62,214 nt of DNA from Pontibacter qinzhouensis (GTDB taxonomy: Bacteria > Bacteroidota > Bacteroidia > Cytophagales > Hymenobacteraceae): assembly GCF_008017455.1 (NCBI RefSeq), contig NZ_VRTY01000029.1, forward strand, positions 1 through 62,214, written 5' to 3'. Positions 16,001 to 23,682 of this stretch are shown one piece after another (within the stretch, counting starts at the first letter, position 1; each line of letters starts with the position of its first letter). The notes under the pieces are model-generated. The model saw only the letters and a list, made by a program, of their open reading frames with translations. It was not told the origin of the DNA and searched no databases. The translations under genes and the position numbers were made by a program.

Positions 16001-16440
16001 GTATTGTTGTAAAAAATGGCATTCTAATTGTGGAGTTCACTGAAGTGCTGCTTGCAGAAGGTAAGGAGTTGAAGGAAGCCATTGTGGAAGCTGGCAAAAC
16101 CCGTCTGAACCCGGTGTTGCTTACTGCTGCTGCTACCATACTAGGGCTTATTCCGCTGGCGTTAGGTATTAACTTAAACTTTTTTACCCTGTTTACAGCC
16201 TTCGAGCCAAACTTCTTTATGGGAGGCAGTAGCGCTGCTTTCTGGGGGCCGCTGGCCTGGACCATTATTTTTGGATTGAGTTTTGCAACCATTGTAACGC
16301 TGGTGATTGTGCCGGTGATGTACCTGCTGAATGAGAAGTTGAAAGACAGACTTATAGGTAAAAAGAAAAGAGCGCACGCGCTAAAATTAAGGCAACAGAC
16401 TATGCCTGTTAATGGAAAAGTAAAGGACTATACGATTTAA
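13024..16440 (+). CDS. RND efflux transporter, inner-membrane permease (AcrB-like)
   Basis: A 1138-aa proton-driven pump. It opens with a membrane helix (TSIYIITIIISIAGIFSYINM) and the porter motif ENFPDIVIPTVFV. Transmembrane segments around 335-500 include LGIVVDDAIVVIENTHRIF, with the paired aspartates of the proton relay in TM4. A second large periplasmic loop (about 590-880) and a second TM cluster (GVGIVALAGIVVKNGILIVEF, PVLLTAAATILGLIPLALG) complete the duplication. Length is slightly above the usual ~1030-1060 aa; the extra residues are mainly around 500-590 and at the C-terminus. The substrate is unknown; drugs, detergents or lipids are typical. The acyl-carrier-like gene starts 5 bp downstream. 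Confidence 0.95.
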   Translation: MKQFKPTNWSIDNRTSIYIITIIISIAGIFSYINMQKENFPDIVIPTVFVGTIHPGTSPSDMENLVTRPIEKQIKSISGVKTVTSNSLQDFSMITVEFNTDVEVVEAKQLVKDAVDKARTDLPTDLDQDPTVQEVNFSEFPIMSVNVSGSYSLDRLKKYAEDVQDRIEGLPEITRVDMVGALDKEVQVNVDMYKMQTARVTFNDIANAIAYENMTISGGNVAVGEMKRSVRVVGQYTDPNKIGDIVVKSVAGANIQLKEIAEVKEGFEEQESYARLDNSPVITLNVIKRSGENLIEASDKITALIDEMQGSVLPNDLKITITGEQATQTRHTLNDLINTIIIGFVLVTLILMFFMGTTNAIFVGLSVPLSMFLAFIFMPTIGFSLNMIVLFSFLLALGIVVDDAIVVIENTHRIFHQSNISIIKAAKEAAGEVFVPVLAGTLTTVAPFLPLAFWPGVVGKFMFFLPITLIITLMSSLLVAFIMNPVFAVTFMKKDHGQKISPKARKRFLFITVGALLVAVVLYIAGWYGTANLIVLGVLLVLLNKYVFTRMINGFQNKVLPRFMNSYEKMLRWTLVGKRPIGVFGGILVLLVISFIAIGIRSPKVVFFPESDPNFVYTYIQLPVGTDQVVTDSVTKLVEKRIYGVIGDKNPDVESVISNVAIGAGDENDRSTTAQSHKGKVTVAFVEYQDRVTDRTSGTYLNEIREAVKGIPGTEITVSKEQDGPPVGKPISIEISGEEFPELITVSRNVAAYINQQQIPGIEGLKSDLEDSKPEVVININRERANREGISTGQIGSEVRTAIFGREASKFKLDEDEYPIQVRYAEPYRKNIDAVMNMLITYRDMNSGLVRQIPLSSVATIEYSNTYGGIKRKNLKRMVTLESNVLDGYNANEIVQQIEQSLVNFQTPEGYEVRMGGQQEEQQETGQFLMVALVAAFCIIFLILVTQFNSVSKPFIILSEVLFSIIGVLLGFSIFGMDASIVMTGVGIVALAGIVVKNGILIVEFTEVLLAEGKELKEAIVEAGKTRLNPVLLTAAATILGLIPLALGINLNFFTLFTAFEPNFFMGGSSAAFWGPLAWTIIFGLSFATIVTLVIVPVMYLLNEKLKDRLIGKKKRAHALKLRQQTMPVNGKVKDYTI

Positions 16441-16444
16441 ATTT

Positions 16445-16699
16445 ATGCTTACATCAGATAAGACGATAGAGAAAGAGGTTGTTAAGATTATTAGCAAAAC
16501 CAAGCATATCAGGCCAGCCAGAGTGCGGGCTAAAGCAAACCTTTCGCAGGACTTTGGGTTCGATCCGATAGATGTGGTAGATATTATCCTGGAACTGGAG
16601 AAAAATTTCCACATCACGATTCCGGATGAGGTGCCGATTGATACGGTAGGCGATTTTATCAACTATCTCACCACCCACACCATCCAGAAGGTCGATTAA
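16445..16699 (+). CDS. Acyl-carrier-protein-like protein without the phosphopantetheine serine
   Basis: An 84-aa acidic protein with the ACP fold pattern: VVKIISKTKHI, then LSQDFGFDPIDVVDIILELEKNFHITIPDE, then DTVGDFINYL, written here in parts of the same helices. In ACPs the DSLD motif supplies the serine that carries 4'-phosphopantetheine. Here the motif reads D-P-I-D (codon CCG for Pro, one base from TCG Ser), so the prosthetic group could not attach at that position. The gene starts only 5 bp after the RND permease and is followed by a strong terminator, so it belongs to the efflux operon. It may be a non-acylated binding partner. A point mutation in a normal ACP is the alternative. Confidence 0.75.
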   Translation: MLTSDKTIEKEVVKIISKTKHIRPARVRAKANLSQDFGFDPIDVVDIILELEKNFHITIPDEVPIDTVGDFINYLTTHTIQKVD

Positions 16700-16722
16700 C
16701 ACGTACATTTTATCCTAAAAGC

Positions 16723-16761
16723 AAAGCAGCACGAGCGTAATCTCGTGCTGCTTTGATTTTA
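16723..16761 (+). terminator. Rho-independent terminator of the efflux operon
   Basis: Perfect 13-bp stem (AAAGCAGCACGAG, 16723-16735, with its complement at 16742-16754), 6-nt loop, then GATTTTAT. It lies 24 bp after the ACP-like stop. Confidence 0.85.
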
Positions 16762-16838
16762 TAGGGCTAGCAACTTCGTGCGCAAAACCGTTATTTTAAA
16801 TGACCATCATGCCCTTAGCTCATTTTGGTAAGCACACT

Positions 16839-16895
16839 AATTATTCTAATAGTTTTGGCCTTCAAACAGATTATTGGTGTTTTTTAGTCAAGGGT
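16839..16895 (+). repeat. 57-bp-family dispersed repeat, full but diverged copy
   Basis: Ends are conserved (AATTATTCTAAT and TCAAGGGT at the 57-bp distance) while the core is diverged (GGCCTTCAAACAG). It lies between the efflux operon terminator and the next leader/repeat unit, in a 480-bp region (16700-17179) without genes. Confidence 0.75.
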
Positions 16896-17005
16896 AAGAG
16901 AATGATTTTTTTACTCAAACTCTCATGCACTCATTCAAAATTGCTTACCATCATCTTCAAATTTCCAAATCCTCACATCTCCAAATCAACATCAACAATC
17001 ATCCA

Positions 17006-17036
17006 GATTATTCAGATCAAAATAGCCTTCCGAAGG
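17006..17036 (+). repeat. 57-bp-family repeat, left half only, with G-poor leader
   Basis: GATTATTCAGATCAAAAT then AGCCTTCCGAAGG are present but no TCAAGGGT end. The preceding ~85 bp (about 16920-17005) are A-C-T-rich with repeated TTCCAAATC / CACATCTCC phrases, shared with the copy at 27455. Confidence 0.7.
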
Positions 17037-17049
17037 TATGTAAACGGAA

Positions 17050-17081
17050 AAAGACCTTTGGCTGGCAGGCTAAAGGTCTTT
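17050..17081 (-). terminator. Terminator downstream of the YgjP-like gene
   Basis: AAAGACCTTT (17050-17059) pairs with AAAGGTCTTT (17072-17081), with an inner GC/GC pair. T-runs flank it on both sides, so it may work on both strands. It lies about 100 bp after the minus-strand stop at 17180. Confidence 0.7.
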
Positions 17082-17179
17082 CTTTTAAGGTTTAACAACA
17101 TTTTATAAACGCCAGTTTAAAGTGGTTTCTGGCGGCTGATGTTCTTGTTTAGTAGCTGTGTTATCAAATAAGAAGTGGT

Positions 17180-17944
17180 TTAGTAGATGGTGATGCGGTA
17201 GGCTTTCAGTTTTTTGTCGAGCGACCTGGCATTGCCACAAATGCTGTCGAGGAGGGACCAGAAGCCGGGGCCGTGGTTCTTTTCGACGGTATGTGCCAGT
17301 TCGTGCAGAATGACGTAGTCGCAGAGGGAGTCGGGCAGGCGCATAAGGTGCAGGTTCAGGTTAATGTTGTTAGTAAAAGAACAGCTGCCCCACCTCGATT
17401 TGGCATTTTTGATAAATACATTCTGATACTCAAAACCAAACTTATCGGCAAAGTAAGCTACCCGCTCCGGCAGGTATTGCTTGGCCTCCTTACGGTAAGT
17501 TTCTTCTATCGACTTTCGAATAAACTTCTGCACATCGATATCGCGAACATCTTTGTGAGCCGGATAAAATACGTTGATGTACTCTTTGTCTATAACACAA
17601 CGCATAGTGTACTGGGCGTGTGTGAGGAGGCGTAGCGTGTGCGAGCGGGTTCTGAAATCGCTGCTGTGGTCGTAAACCGTTACCTTGGCCTCATGCTTCT
17701 GCATAAGCGCCTGGTGCTCCTTTATCCAGTCGGTTTTGGTGTAGATAAGCTGCTCCGCTTTTTCGAAGCTTACATGTGGGGGCACAGCTACCCGAATGCC
17801 TTTCAGAGGTCTAACGCTGATGGTGAGGCGTTTTGCCTTATCGCTCCTTTCGATCAGCACCTTTCCAATGCCGTCAATGTGGAGGTTAACGGAAGATAAA
17901 CGTAAAAATGATGAGGACACGTTGGCTAAAAAGTTAAAGTCCAA
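17180..17944 (-). CDS. YgjP-type M48-like zinc metallopeptidase
   Basis: A 254-aa protein of the YgjP/DUF45 family (WLM/SprT-related peptidase clan). The signature SRWGSCSFTNNINLNLHLM (183-201) is followed by VILHELAHTVEKNHGPGFW, giving a zinc motif H214-E215-xx-H218 and the third ligand H224. The N-terminal half has the family's beta-rich segment (RLTISVRPLKGIRVAVPP). No signal peptide is evident, so it is likely cytoplasmic. The biological substrate is unknown for the family. It is transcribed alone; a terminator lies downstream at 17050-17081. Confidence 0.9.
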   Translation of the reverse strand: MDFNFLANVSSSFLRLSSVNLHIDGIGKVLIERSDKAKRLTISVRPLKGIRVAVPPHVSFEKAEQLIYTKTDWIKEHQALMQKHEAKVTVYDHSSDFRTRSHTLRLLTHAQYTMRCVIDKEYINVFYPAHKDVRDIDVQKFIRKSIEETYRKEAKQYLPERVAYFADKFGFEYQNVFIKNAKSRWGSCSFTNNINLNLHLMRLPDSLCDYVILHELAHTVEKNHGPGFWSLLDSICGNARSLDKKLKAYRITIY

Positions 17945-18115
17945 AAACAGTAAGCCAAATATAAATAAATATTTTCTTAAAACGCTATCATTGCCAGAGC
18001 TTTTATCTTAAAAAATGTATTTATCTGTATTTGAATTGTACTATATTTTAGCGTAGCAATAATGCATTATATGCGTTTTTTAACTAACTAAAGACATTTT
18101 TGTTAGGATGATATG

Positions 18116-18154
18116 GTAAACACTAAGGCTGTAAGTAGCAGCCTTAGTGTTTAC
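18116..18154 (-). terminator. Long perfect hairpin downstream of the 71-aa gene
   Basis: Sixteen-base perfect arms (GTAAACACTAAGGCTG, 18116-18131, and complement 18139-18154) with a 7-nt loop. It lies 12 bp after the stop of the minus-strand gene at 18167. No clear T-run follows, so termination is likely but not certain. Confidence 0.65.
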
Positions 18155-18166
18155 GTTAAAAATACT

Positions 18167-18382
18167 TTATCTTATGTTGCCGCCTTCCGGAAGGTCGTCG
18201 TTGTTGTTCTTTGCGGAACGCGAACTATCGGTAGTGGCGGTGCGCAGAGTTGGCTCCTGGCTGTTGCCTTCCGCCCCCGTATTGGTGTGCTGAGGAGCCT
18301 CCTCCGGTTTCTGATCCGACTTTATGGCGCCGTCTTTCTTATCTGCTGCTTTTTCAGGGTTCTCCTTTTTGTTTGCATCCAT
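18167..18382 (-). CDS. Small hydrophilic hypothetical protein
   Basis: A 71-aa protein with a composition rich in Lys, Glu, Asn, Ser and Thr (MDANKKENPEKAADKKDGAI...). It has no hydrophobic segment and no predicted fold, so it is probably disordered. Support comes from position: it lies 17 bp after the stop of the YkvA-like gene on the same strand and before a strong hairpin at 18116-18154, as expected for the last gene of a two-gene unit. No family is recognised. Confidence 0.5.
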   Translation of the reverse strand: MDANKKENPEKAADKKDGAIKSDQKPEEAPQHTNTGAEGNSQEPTLRTATTDSSRSAKNNNDDLPEGGNIR

Positions 18383-18399
18383 AAGCGAATAGGGTTTAG

Positions 18400-18996
18400 T
18401 TAGAGATCTTTTTTGTCTTCTACTTGTACGGTGCCTGCAGCCTGATTGCTGTATTTTGGCGTACCAAACGAGCTGTCGGCGTTATGCACCTGCTGATCAG
18501 GAGTTGCTGCCGGCGTAACGGCGGCCAGTTGTTCCGGCGCTGGTGCAGCGGCTGGTTTGGTAGCTTCCCATTCGTTAAACCTATCCAGCTCCGATTTAAT
18601 GCTTGTCATAAACCAGGCCAGCAAGGTGGCATCGTCGAGCAGGCCAATAACCGGGATTACGTCGGGTATCAGGTCGATTGGTGTCAGGAAGTAAATAAAA
18701 ACAGCTATGCCACCCACTAAAGTAGAAGTCGGAATACCTTTATATTCTCCTGCCATCGCCGATTTTATCATGCGGCTTAGCAGTTGCAGGCTTTCCCAGG
18801 CCTCTGTGGCCAGTGTGCCGATGTTTTTCTTCGTGCTGGCTTTCTTCAGACTGTCTGCTAGGAGCTTGGTAACCTGCATCGGGTGCTGTAAGAACTGCTC
18901 TGCTTTTTTAAGTATATTTTTAAAAATAGGGCTCTGCGCAACTTTTTTTCCGTCGTATTGCTGTTTCTCCTCTTGTTGCTGATTCTCAGTTTGCAT
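18400..18996 (-). CDS. YkvA-family (DUF1232) membrane protein
   Basis: With the start at 18996 (MQTENQQQEEKQQYDGKK) the protein has 198 aa. The upstream in-frame extension to 19065 looks like non-coding sequence. The DUF1232 core is clear: GIPTSTLVGGIAVFIYFL followed by TPIDLIPDVIPVIGLLDDATLL, a membrane-associated segment with the conserved PxDxIPD motif. N-terminal helices precede it, and a Pro/Ala-rich tail follows (KPAAAPAPEQLAAVTPAA). Function of the family is not established. The small hydrophilic gene follows on the same strand. Confidence 0.88.
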   Translation of the reverse strand: MQTENQQQEEKQQYDGKKVAQSPIFKNILKKAEQFLQHPMQVTKLLADSLKKASTKKNIGTLATEAWESLQLLSRMIKSAMAGEYKGIPTSTLVGGIAVFIYFLTPIDLIPDVIPVIGLLDDATLLAWFMTSIKSELDRFNEWEATKPAAAPAPEQLAAVTPAATPDQQVHNADSSFGTPKYSNQAAGTVQVEDKKDL

Positions 18997-19215
18997 AATA
19001 TGTGCTTGTGCTTTATGTTTAGTTGTAAGTTTATAATACCAAAAGTATGGATATCTGATGAACAAGAAAACAGGCAGGCTCCCTTATCAGTAGAAGTTTT
19101 AAGATCTTTTACCGGAGGCTGTTTTTTAGATGTTTTGCTCCGGGCCCACCTGTACCTGTAACTGTCGTGCTCTCTCCTATACTAACTCTCTCTTAAAATG
19201 TTATGGATATACTAA

Positions 19216-19258
19216 ACCACAGCGCCCTGCCATAACTGGTATGGCAGGGCGCTGTGGT
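19216..19258 (-). terminator. Strong hairpin terminator after the NlpC/P60 gene
   Basis: Perfect 18-bp arms (ACCACAGCGCCCTGCCAT at 19216-19233 with 19241-19258) and a 7-nt loop, 18 bp after the stop at 19277. A short T-containing tail follows on the minus strand. Confidence 0.75.
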
Positions 19259-19276
19259 CGGGGCAAATGCGTTTGC

Positions 19277-19885
19277 TTAATTTACACGGCCGGCGGCAAA
19301 GTAGTGGTGGCGGTAATAAGGTTCTTTCAGCGAACTGATCATAACACCTCCGTTGGTAGCCGAATGAATAAATTTGTTGCCCTTCAGGTAAATGCCCACA
19401 TGAAAAATAGGCTGCTTCGGACCTCTCCGGAAAAAAACAAGGTCACCGGTCTGTATGCTGTCTTTTTTTATGCGCTCCACATCTCCGAACATCGACTGCG
19501 AACTGCGGCTCAGGTCTATGCCGTACACTTCGCGGTAAATGCTGGTTACAAAGCCGGAGCAGTCGGTGCCTTTGCGGGTGCTGCTGCCGTACTGGTAAGG
19601 TGTCCCTATCCATTTGGTAACGGTTTTCAGCAATTCCTTGTCTTCGGTATAGTCGAGGCGGGTGCCCAGCTTTTTGGCATATTGCTCGTAAAAAAGAGAG
19701 TCGTTGGGAGTAGGAGCTTCTATTAATTCGGCAATTGGCTCAGGCTCGTAAGGCGGTGGCAGCAGAAAAGCAGCAGCATCGGCTACAGGAGGGGCAGGGG
19801 CATTAGTTTCAGGAGATATTTCGTATAAATACGAGAGCGTGAGCGAGGCTATAGCTAAAATGCTCAGTATAATGCTTTTAATCAT
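19277..19885 (-). CDS. C40-family peptidoglycan endopeptidase (NlpC/P60)
   Basis: A 202-aa exported protein. The N-terminal hydrophobic segment (IILSILAIASLTLSYLY) acts as a signal or anchor, followed by a Pro-rich linker (about 29-60). The NlpC/P60 domain spans about 85-202, with the catalytic Cys109 in GTDCSGFV, His162 in IFHVGIYL, and His174 in KFIHSA. QTGDLVFFRRG is the conserved strand before the His. Such enzymes cut peptide stems of peptidoglycan (gamma-D-Glu to diaminopimelate bonds). It stands alone. Confidence 0.93.
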   Translation of the reverse strand: MIKSIILSILAIASLTLSYLYEISPETNAPAPPVADAAAFLLPPPYEPEPIAELIEAPTPNDSLFYEQYAKKLGTRLDYTEDKELLKTVTKWIGTPYQYGSSTRKGTDCSGFVTSIYREVYGIDLSRSSQSMFGDVERIKKDSIQTGDLVFFRRGPKQPIFHVGIYLKGNKFIHSATNGGVMISSLKEPYYRHHYFAAGRVN

Positions 19886-20166
19886 AGGGTTTGGCTTGTT
19901 ACGGCCCCGGCTATCGGGCCAACAGTTTCACCTTTTTATTTAAACAAATTGGCTCTGCTTAGTAGCTAAAATAAGCCAACGTATAACGTTTTTGATGTTG
20001 TCGCATCTTTACAAGCTGTGAAAATAGGCTTCAAATTTAGAAGTTCCAAATTTTAGAAGCATTTTTTGCTGCAAGAGCCTTTTTTGAGCTGGCAGTTTTA
20101 ATGAATTGTTAATTTTTATGAGGTAGTAAAATGCCTGATGAAATTACCTTTTATAACATTTTTTAG

Positions 20167-20550
20167 ATGAGAAAAATGGACGTACAAGTGGTGGAAAATT
20201 CGCCTTTTGCCCGCCTTGCCCGCATGGTGCTAAAGAGCAAAAACGTGGCGATGGTGCTGGGTAAAAAAGTGCACCTGAGTGGCGTAAGCAAAGAAGTTTT
20301 TTTGAAGAACGATGGCTGGGTGGCGCACGAACTTTGCCATGTAGAGCAGTTCAGGCAGCATGGGTACCTGCGCTTTCTGTGGCTGTACCTGGTAGAGTCG
20401 ATGCGGGTGGGGTATTATAATAATAAGTATGAAGTAGAAGCTCGCCTGGCAGGCATGAAACACACCCAGCACCTGGCGGCAGTGCAAAAGGCTGCGAGCA
20501 CGGTAAAACCCATAGAGCTTCCCTTGCCAGCCTATAAACGGGAAACATAA
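20167..20550 (+). CDS. DUF4157-like putative metallopeptidase
   Basis: A 127-aa protein with the zinc-binding HExxH motif at H54-E55-L-C-H58 in GWVAHELCHVEQFRQHG, a pattern of the DUF4157 family, and a later Glu in YEVEARLAG that may be the third ligand. No signal peptide is visible. Proteins of this size are common in Bacteroidota and lack an assigned role. The next gene is convergent and the two share the terminator at 20549-20598. The 281-bp gap upstream (19886-20166) shows no other feature. Confidence 0.8.
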   Translation: MRKMDVQVVENSPFARLARMVLKSKNVAMVLGKKVHLSGVSKEVFLKNDGWVAHELCHVEQFRQHGYLRFLWLYLVESMRVGYYNNKYEVEARLAGMKHTQHLAAVQKAASTVKPIELPLPAYKRET

Positions 20551-20598
20551 AAGCAAACGGCACAAGATGAAGTAATACCTCTTGTGCCGTTTGCTTTT
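20549..20598. terminator. Bidirectional terminator between convergent genes
   Basis: Perfect 19-bp arms (20549-20567 and 20580-20598; AAAAGCAAACGGCACAAGA) with a 12-nt loop. A-rich and T-rich ends serve both strands. It overlaps the last bases of the DUF4157-like stop codon. Confidence 0.85.
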
Positions 20599-20616
20599 AG
20601 CTGCAGTACCTGTTGC

Positions 20617-21249
20617 TTAGGCTTCGCGCCATTTAATGGTGCAGCCAATGGCTTTGGTATTAGGCTGGCTAATAGTTTTGCCTGCGGCTAGCTCCTCTAT
20701 GGCCTCTTCGGCATATTTTTTCTGCACTTTGTCTGCCTCGCGCGAGTTGTCGTCTACGGCTCCTATGTAAGCTACTTTATAAGTGCCATTCTGCTGTTTC
20801 TGTACTACATAAATATGTGGTGTGCGGGAGGCACCGTAGGCTTTGGTAATATCCTGGGTCTCATCCTGCAGGTACGGGAACGGGAATTTCTTGTCTTTGG
20901 CGCGTTTCTGCATATCGGCAAACGAGTCTTTTGGCGATGCCTTGGTGTCGTTGGGGTTAATGGCGATAAGAGGATAACCTTTTGGCGCGAACTTGTTGTG
21001 GAGCTCTATCAGGCGGTCTTCGTAAGCCACGGAGTAGGGGCAGGTGTTGCAGGTAAAGGTCACGATAAATCCTTTGGCATCTTTGTAGTCGGCCATCGAG
21101 ACCATTTTGCCATCTACGTTCTTCAGTTTAAAGTCGCGGGCAGTATCGCCCACCTGGTAACCCGATTCGGCAGCAGGAATAGCAGCGAGCAGCAGGCCCA
21201 CAAAAAGTAGGCACGTAGCATAAATAAACGGTATTCTGACTCTTTTCAT
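20617..21249 (-). CDS. Exported thioredoxin-fold (AhpC/TSA-like) protein
   Basis: A 210-aa protein with an N-terminal signal/anchor (IPFIYATCLLFVGLLLAAIPAAES). The redoxin domain starts with VGDTARDFKLKNVDGKMVSMADY and has a C67-N-T-C70 active-site pair in FTCNTCPYS, where typical thioredoxins have CGPC. The segment FPYLQDETQDITKAYGASRTPHIYV contains the cis-Pro (TP). It is a periplasmic thiol reductase or peroxidase-like protein; the substrate is unknown. It starts 13 bp after the TlpA-like gene, so both are probably co-transcribed. Confidence 0.9.
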   Translation of the reverse strand: MKRVRIPFIYATCLLFVGLLLAAIPAAESGYQVGDTARDFKLKNVDGKMVSMADYKDAKGFIVTFTCNTCPYSVAYEDRLIELHNKFAPKGYPLIAINPNDTKASPKDSFADMQKRAKDKKFPFPYLQDETQDITKAYGASRTPHIYVVQKQQNGTYKVAYIGAVDDNSREADKVQKKYAEEAIEELAAGKTISQPNTKAIGCTIKWREA

Positions 21250-21262
21250 AGACGGTATGGTT

Positions 21263-21757
21263 TTAAGGTTTATATTTCTGTATGAGTTGCTGTAGCTGTT
21301 CCTCCTTCATTTCTCCCTCCAGAAAGTAATAGGTATTGCGCTTGTTATTGAACATAATGGTGGCCGGAATAGCACCTGTCCATTTCTGGTCTACTTTGTC
21401 TATAAACGTGTTACCGTCCGGTTCGTCGAGCAGCAGGAGCTCCGACTGCAGGCTACGCTTTTTGGCAAAGGTGTTTACGCGTTTCTCCAGGTCCTGCACC
21501 GCATCCATGCTGACCAGAATTACCTTTACCGGCTGGTTTTTATATTGCTTGTTGGCAGCTTCGAAGTAAGGCAGTTCTTTTACGCAGGGGCCGCACCAGG
21601 TAGCCCAGAAATTAACAACATACAGGGTGTCGTGGGGGAGTTGGCGCAGCTGTTCGAGTTCCGCATATTTTATTACTTTCACCTCCTGCGCCAGGGCTGG
21701 CAAGGCAGCAGCCACCGATAACAAGAGAGCAAAAGCAACGTGTTTTAACTTCTTCAT
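21263..21757 (-). CDS. TlpA-family thiol-disulfide reductase
   Basis: The start at 21757 (MKKLKHVAFALLLSVAAALPALAQ) gives a 164-aa protein with a clean Sec signal; the 13-residue upstream extension is not signal-like. The thioredoxin fold carries VVNFWATWCGPCVKELPYF (C55, C58), and the cis-Pro segment GAIPATIMFNNKR. It acts in the periplasm on protein disulfides, as in cytochrome maturation or general reduction; the partner is unknown. It precedes the AhpC/TSA-like gene by a short gap. Confidence 0.92.
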   Translation of the reverse strand: MKKLKHVAFALLLSVAAALPALAQEVKVIKYAELEQLRQLPHDTLYVVNFWATWCGPCVKELPYFEAANKQYKNQPVKVILVSMDAVQDLEKRVNTFAKKRSLQSELLLLDEPDGNTFIDKVDQKWTGAIPATIMFNNKRNTYYFLEGEMKEEQLQQLIQKYKP

Positions 21758-21820
21758 AAGATAGAAACGGTGCCGGGTTTCAAAATGATATAGCAACTAT
21801 CTAATTTACTCAAAATCCGG

Positions 21821-21877
21821 AAAACTGAAAATGCTGGCCTGCCTCTGTATCGAGTGCAGGCCAGCATTTTCAGTTTT
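21821..21877 (-). terminator. Long perfect hairpin between the PepSY and TlpA genes
   Basis: Twenty-two-base perfect arms (21821-21842 and 21856-21877; core TGCTGGCCTGC) flank a 13-nt loop and end in AAAA/TTTT. It would terminate transcripts coming from the PepSY gene before the TlpA-like gene. Confidence 0.85.
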
Positions 21878-22064
21878 AAGTGTAGCACCCTTCTGTGAGA
21901 TTTTAAACACCAGATGTTAGCTACCAGTCCCTTCTTTATATCGAAGTTAAGGATAGCAGTTTTCGCTCCATCTCTCATTCAAAAATCGCCTTATGTCAGC
22001 TTTAAACTTGCCGATCTTCATCTCAACAATTAAACCATGCAGCAATCAGCAGCTAACCACCAGC

Positions 22065-22121
22065 AATTATTCTCATAAAAATGCCCTTCAGAAGGTTTTT
22101 TAGCTCCCGATGCTCGAGGCC
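22065..22121 (+). repeat. 57-bp-family repeat copy overlapping the end of the PepSY gene
   Basis: AATTATTCTCATAAAAATG, CCCTTCAGAAGG and TTTT are clear up to 22099. The remaining part would coincide with the last codons of the PepSY gene, where the expected TCAAGGGT is TCGAGGCC. It has an A-C-T-rich leader from about 21975. Confidence 0.6.
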
Positions 22122-23398
22122 ATAGTTTTAGTTTTAACATGGCGGTTCCTCTGTTTTGGCTTTTTGCGGAGCTTGTTGATCCAGATAAGGGTGCCGGTAA
22201 CTGGTAGCGAGGTTGCTACCAGGCAGGCAATAAAGTAAAGTATTTTGGAGAACGTGCCATAAATATCGCCCAGGTGCAGGGGCTTTATAGAACTTGCGAT
22301 CTGTGCATTCAGGGGCTTGTCCGAAAATTTCTCCAGCTTCAGCACCTCATTGTTGTATTGGTTGAGCTGTACCTTGTCGGAGGCGGCAGGTGCAAAAAAG
22401 CCAGCTTTGCTTTTGTTTACCACCACCGAGCCAGTTGCGTCGGCCGGTAGCGAAATCCGGAGGTTGCCCTCGTAAGGAAGCACGGTGTTTGTCTTTTCTA
22501 TAAAGGCCGCTAAGTTGGGTGTGGTACCGGTAGCCGTGGCAGGGTCTGAAGGTAAGGGCTGCTCGCGGCGTCCTTTAAAAACCTCTTCGCCTAATACAGC
22601 ACTCACACCATCTTTGTACCACTCAAACGACCAGCAAAGCCCGGTAAGCGACATTATGAGCAGCAGCGGCAGCGAGTAGAAGCCTAACGTGTTGTGCAGG
22701 TCGTGGTTTGTACGTTTCCAGTTACCGCTGGTTTTTACTTTTAAGCCTTGTTTCCAGTTTTTCAGCTTTACCGGGAACCACAGCACCAGCCCCGACAGCA
22801 CCAGAAAAGTAAAAATGATGGTAGAGACGCCTACAATTATTCTGCCCGGGTTTACAGCGCCTGGCTCTGCCTCCAGGAGCAGCCAGCGGTGCAGCTTCAT
22901 CATGCTCATAAAAAACTCCGATGCGGCTGTTTCTGTTGTGCCTTTTACCGTGCCCGTGTACTGGTCTACGAGGTAGGTAGTTGGTCTGCCCCCACGGCTG
23001 CGGCCACCTGGTGCGGCCTGTGCTGTTGCTTCAGCAGGTTTTCCACGCTTAGCCTCGGCTGCTACTGCCTTGTTTTTGCCCTCAGGCTTTGCCTCCGGGC
23101 TGGCGGCAGTTACTCCAAAGCGATAAGGCCTGGCGGGGTCCTGTGGTATCTCTACTGCCACTACCTTGCCTTTTAGCTCCTGCTCCAGGGTAGCCGCCAG
23201 GGCATCGGGCGAAAGCGCTACGGCATTGGCCGGCACAGTTACCCGGAACTTGTCGGCTTCTATAAATTCTTCTATTTCGGTGCGGAAGGTGTAGATGGTG
23301 CCGCTCAGGCATACCACAAATAGTACCAGACCACTGCCAATGCCCAGCCAAAGGTGCAGGTCGGTAACGAGTTTCCGCCAAAGAGATTTATTTTTCAT
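22100..23398 (-). CDS. PepSY-associated transmembrane protein
   Basis: A 432-aa inner-membrane protein of the PepSY/PiuB family. TM1 is in LHLWLGIGSGLVLFVVCLSGTIYTFRTEI. A PepSY-like periplasmic loop follows, with an Ala/Lys/Gly-rich insert (about 115-135). Then LHRWLLLE and TM2 (IIVGVSTIIFTFLVLSGLVLW), TM3 after HDLHNTLGFYSLPLLLIMSLTG, a second loop, and TM4 (LYFIACLVATSLPVTGTLIWI). Conserved His residues on the membrane helices (LHLWLG, LHRWL, HNTLGFY, LHLGDIYG) suggest heme-linked reductase chemistry, as in siderophore-iron reductases (inference). No TonB receptor is adjacent. Confidence 0.88.
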   Translation of the reverse strand: MKNKSLWRKLVTDLHLWLGIGSGLVLFVVCLSGTIYTFRTEIEEFIEADKFRVTVPANAVALSPDALAATLEQELKGKVVAVEIPQDPARPYRFGVTAASPEAKPEGKNKAVAAEAKRGKPAEATAQAAPGGRSRGGRPTTYLVDQYTGTVKGTTETAASEFFMSMMKLHRWLLLEAEPGAVNPGRIIVGVSTIIFTFLVLSGLVLWFPVKLKNWKQGLKVKTSGNWKRTNHDLHNTLGFYSLPLLLIMSLTGLCWSFEWYKDGVSAVLGEEVFKGRREQPLPSDPATATGTTPNLAAFIEKTNTVLPYEGNLRISLPADATGSVVVNKSKAGFFAPAASDKVQLNQYNNEVLKLEKFSDKPLNAQIASSIKPLHLGDIYGTFSKILYFIACLVATSLPVTGTLIWINKLRKKPKQRNRHVKTKTMASSIGS

Positions 23399-23682
23399 AC
23401 AAGGAATCTGAAAAGTATGAGCTAGATGTGTTTCAGAAGAGGGCAGTCATACAAGAGCGCCTACTTATTTTCAGGTATTCAAAATTAACCTTGTTTAGAT
23501 TAATTCCAAACAGTAGAAGGGGCTAAAGGTATTATTCTTTCGGGATAGGAACTGCATTGCCAGGTGTTTTGGCCAGCCTGAAAGGCAATGGAAGCATGTT
23601 GTTTTCTGATGTAACTGTTTGTTAATCATTTGTTTGATGCAGTTGATGGGCTTGCTGTAAAACCCCGGCTCATCAGGTAACG

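Noticed and set aside
16800..17108. 102-codon frame in the repeat-rich gap
   Set aside because: It runs through the 57-bp repeat, its G-poor leader and a terminator, so it is not a gene.
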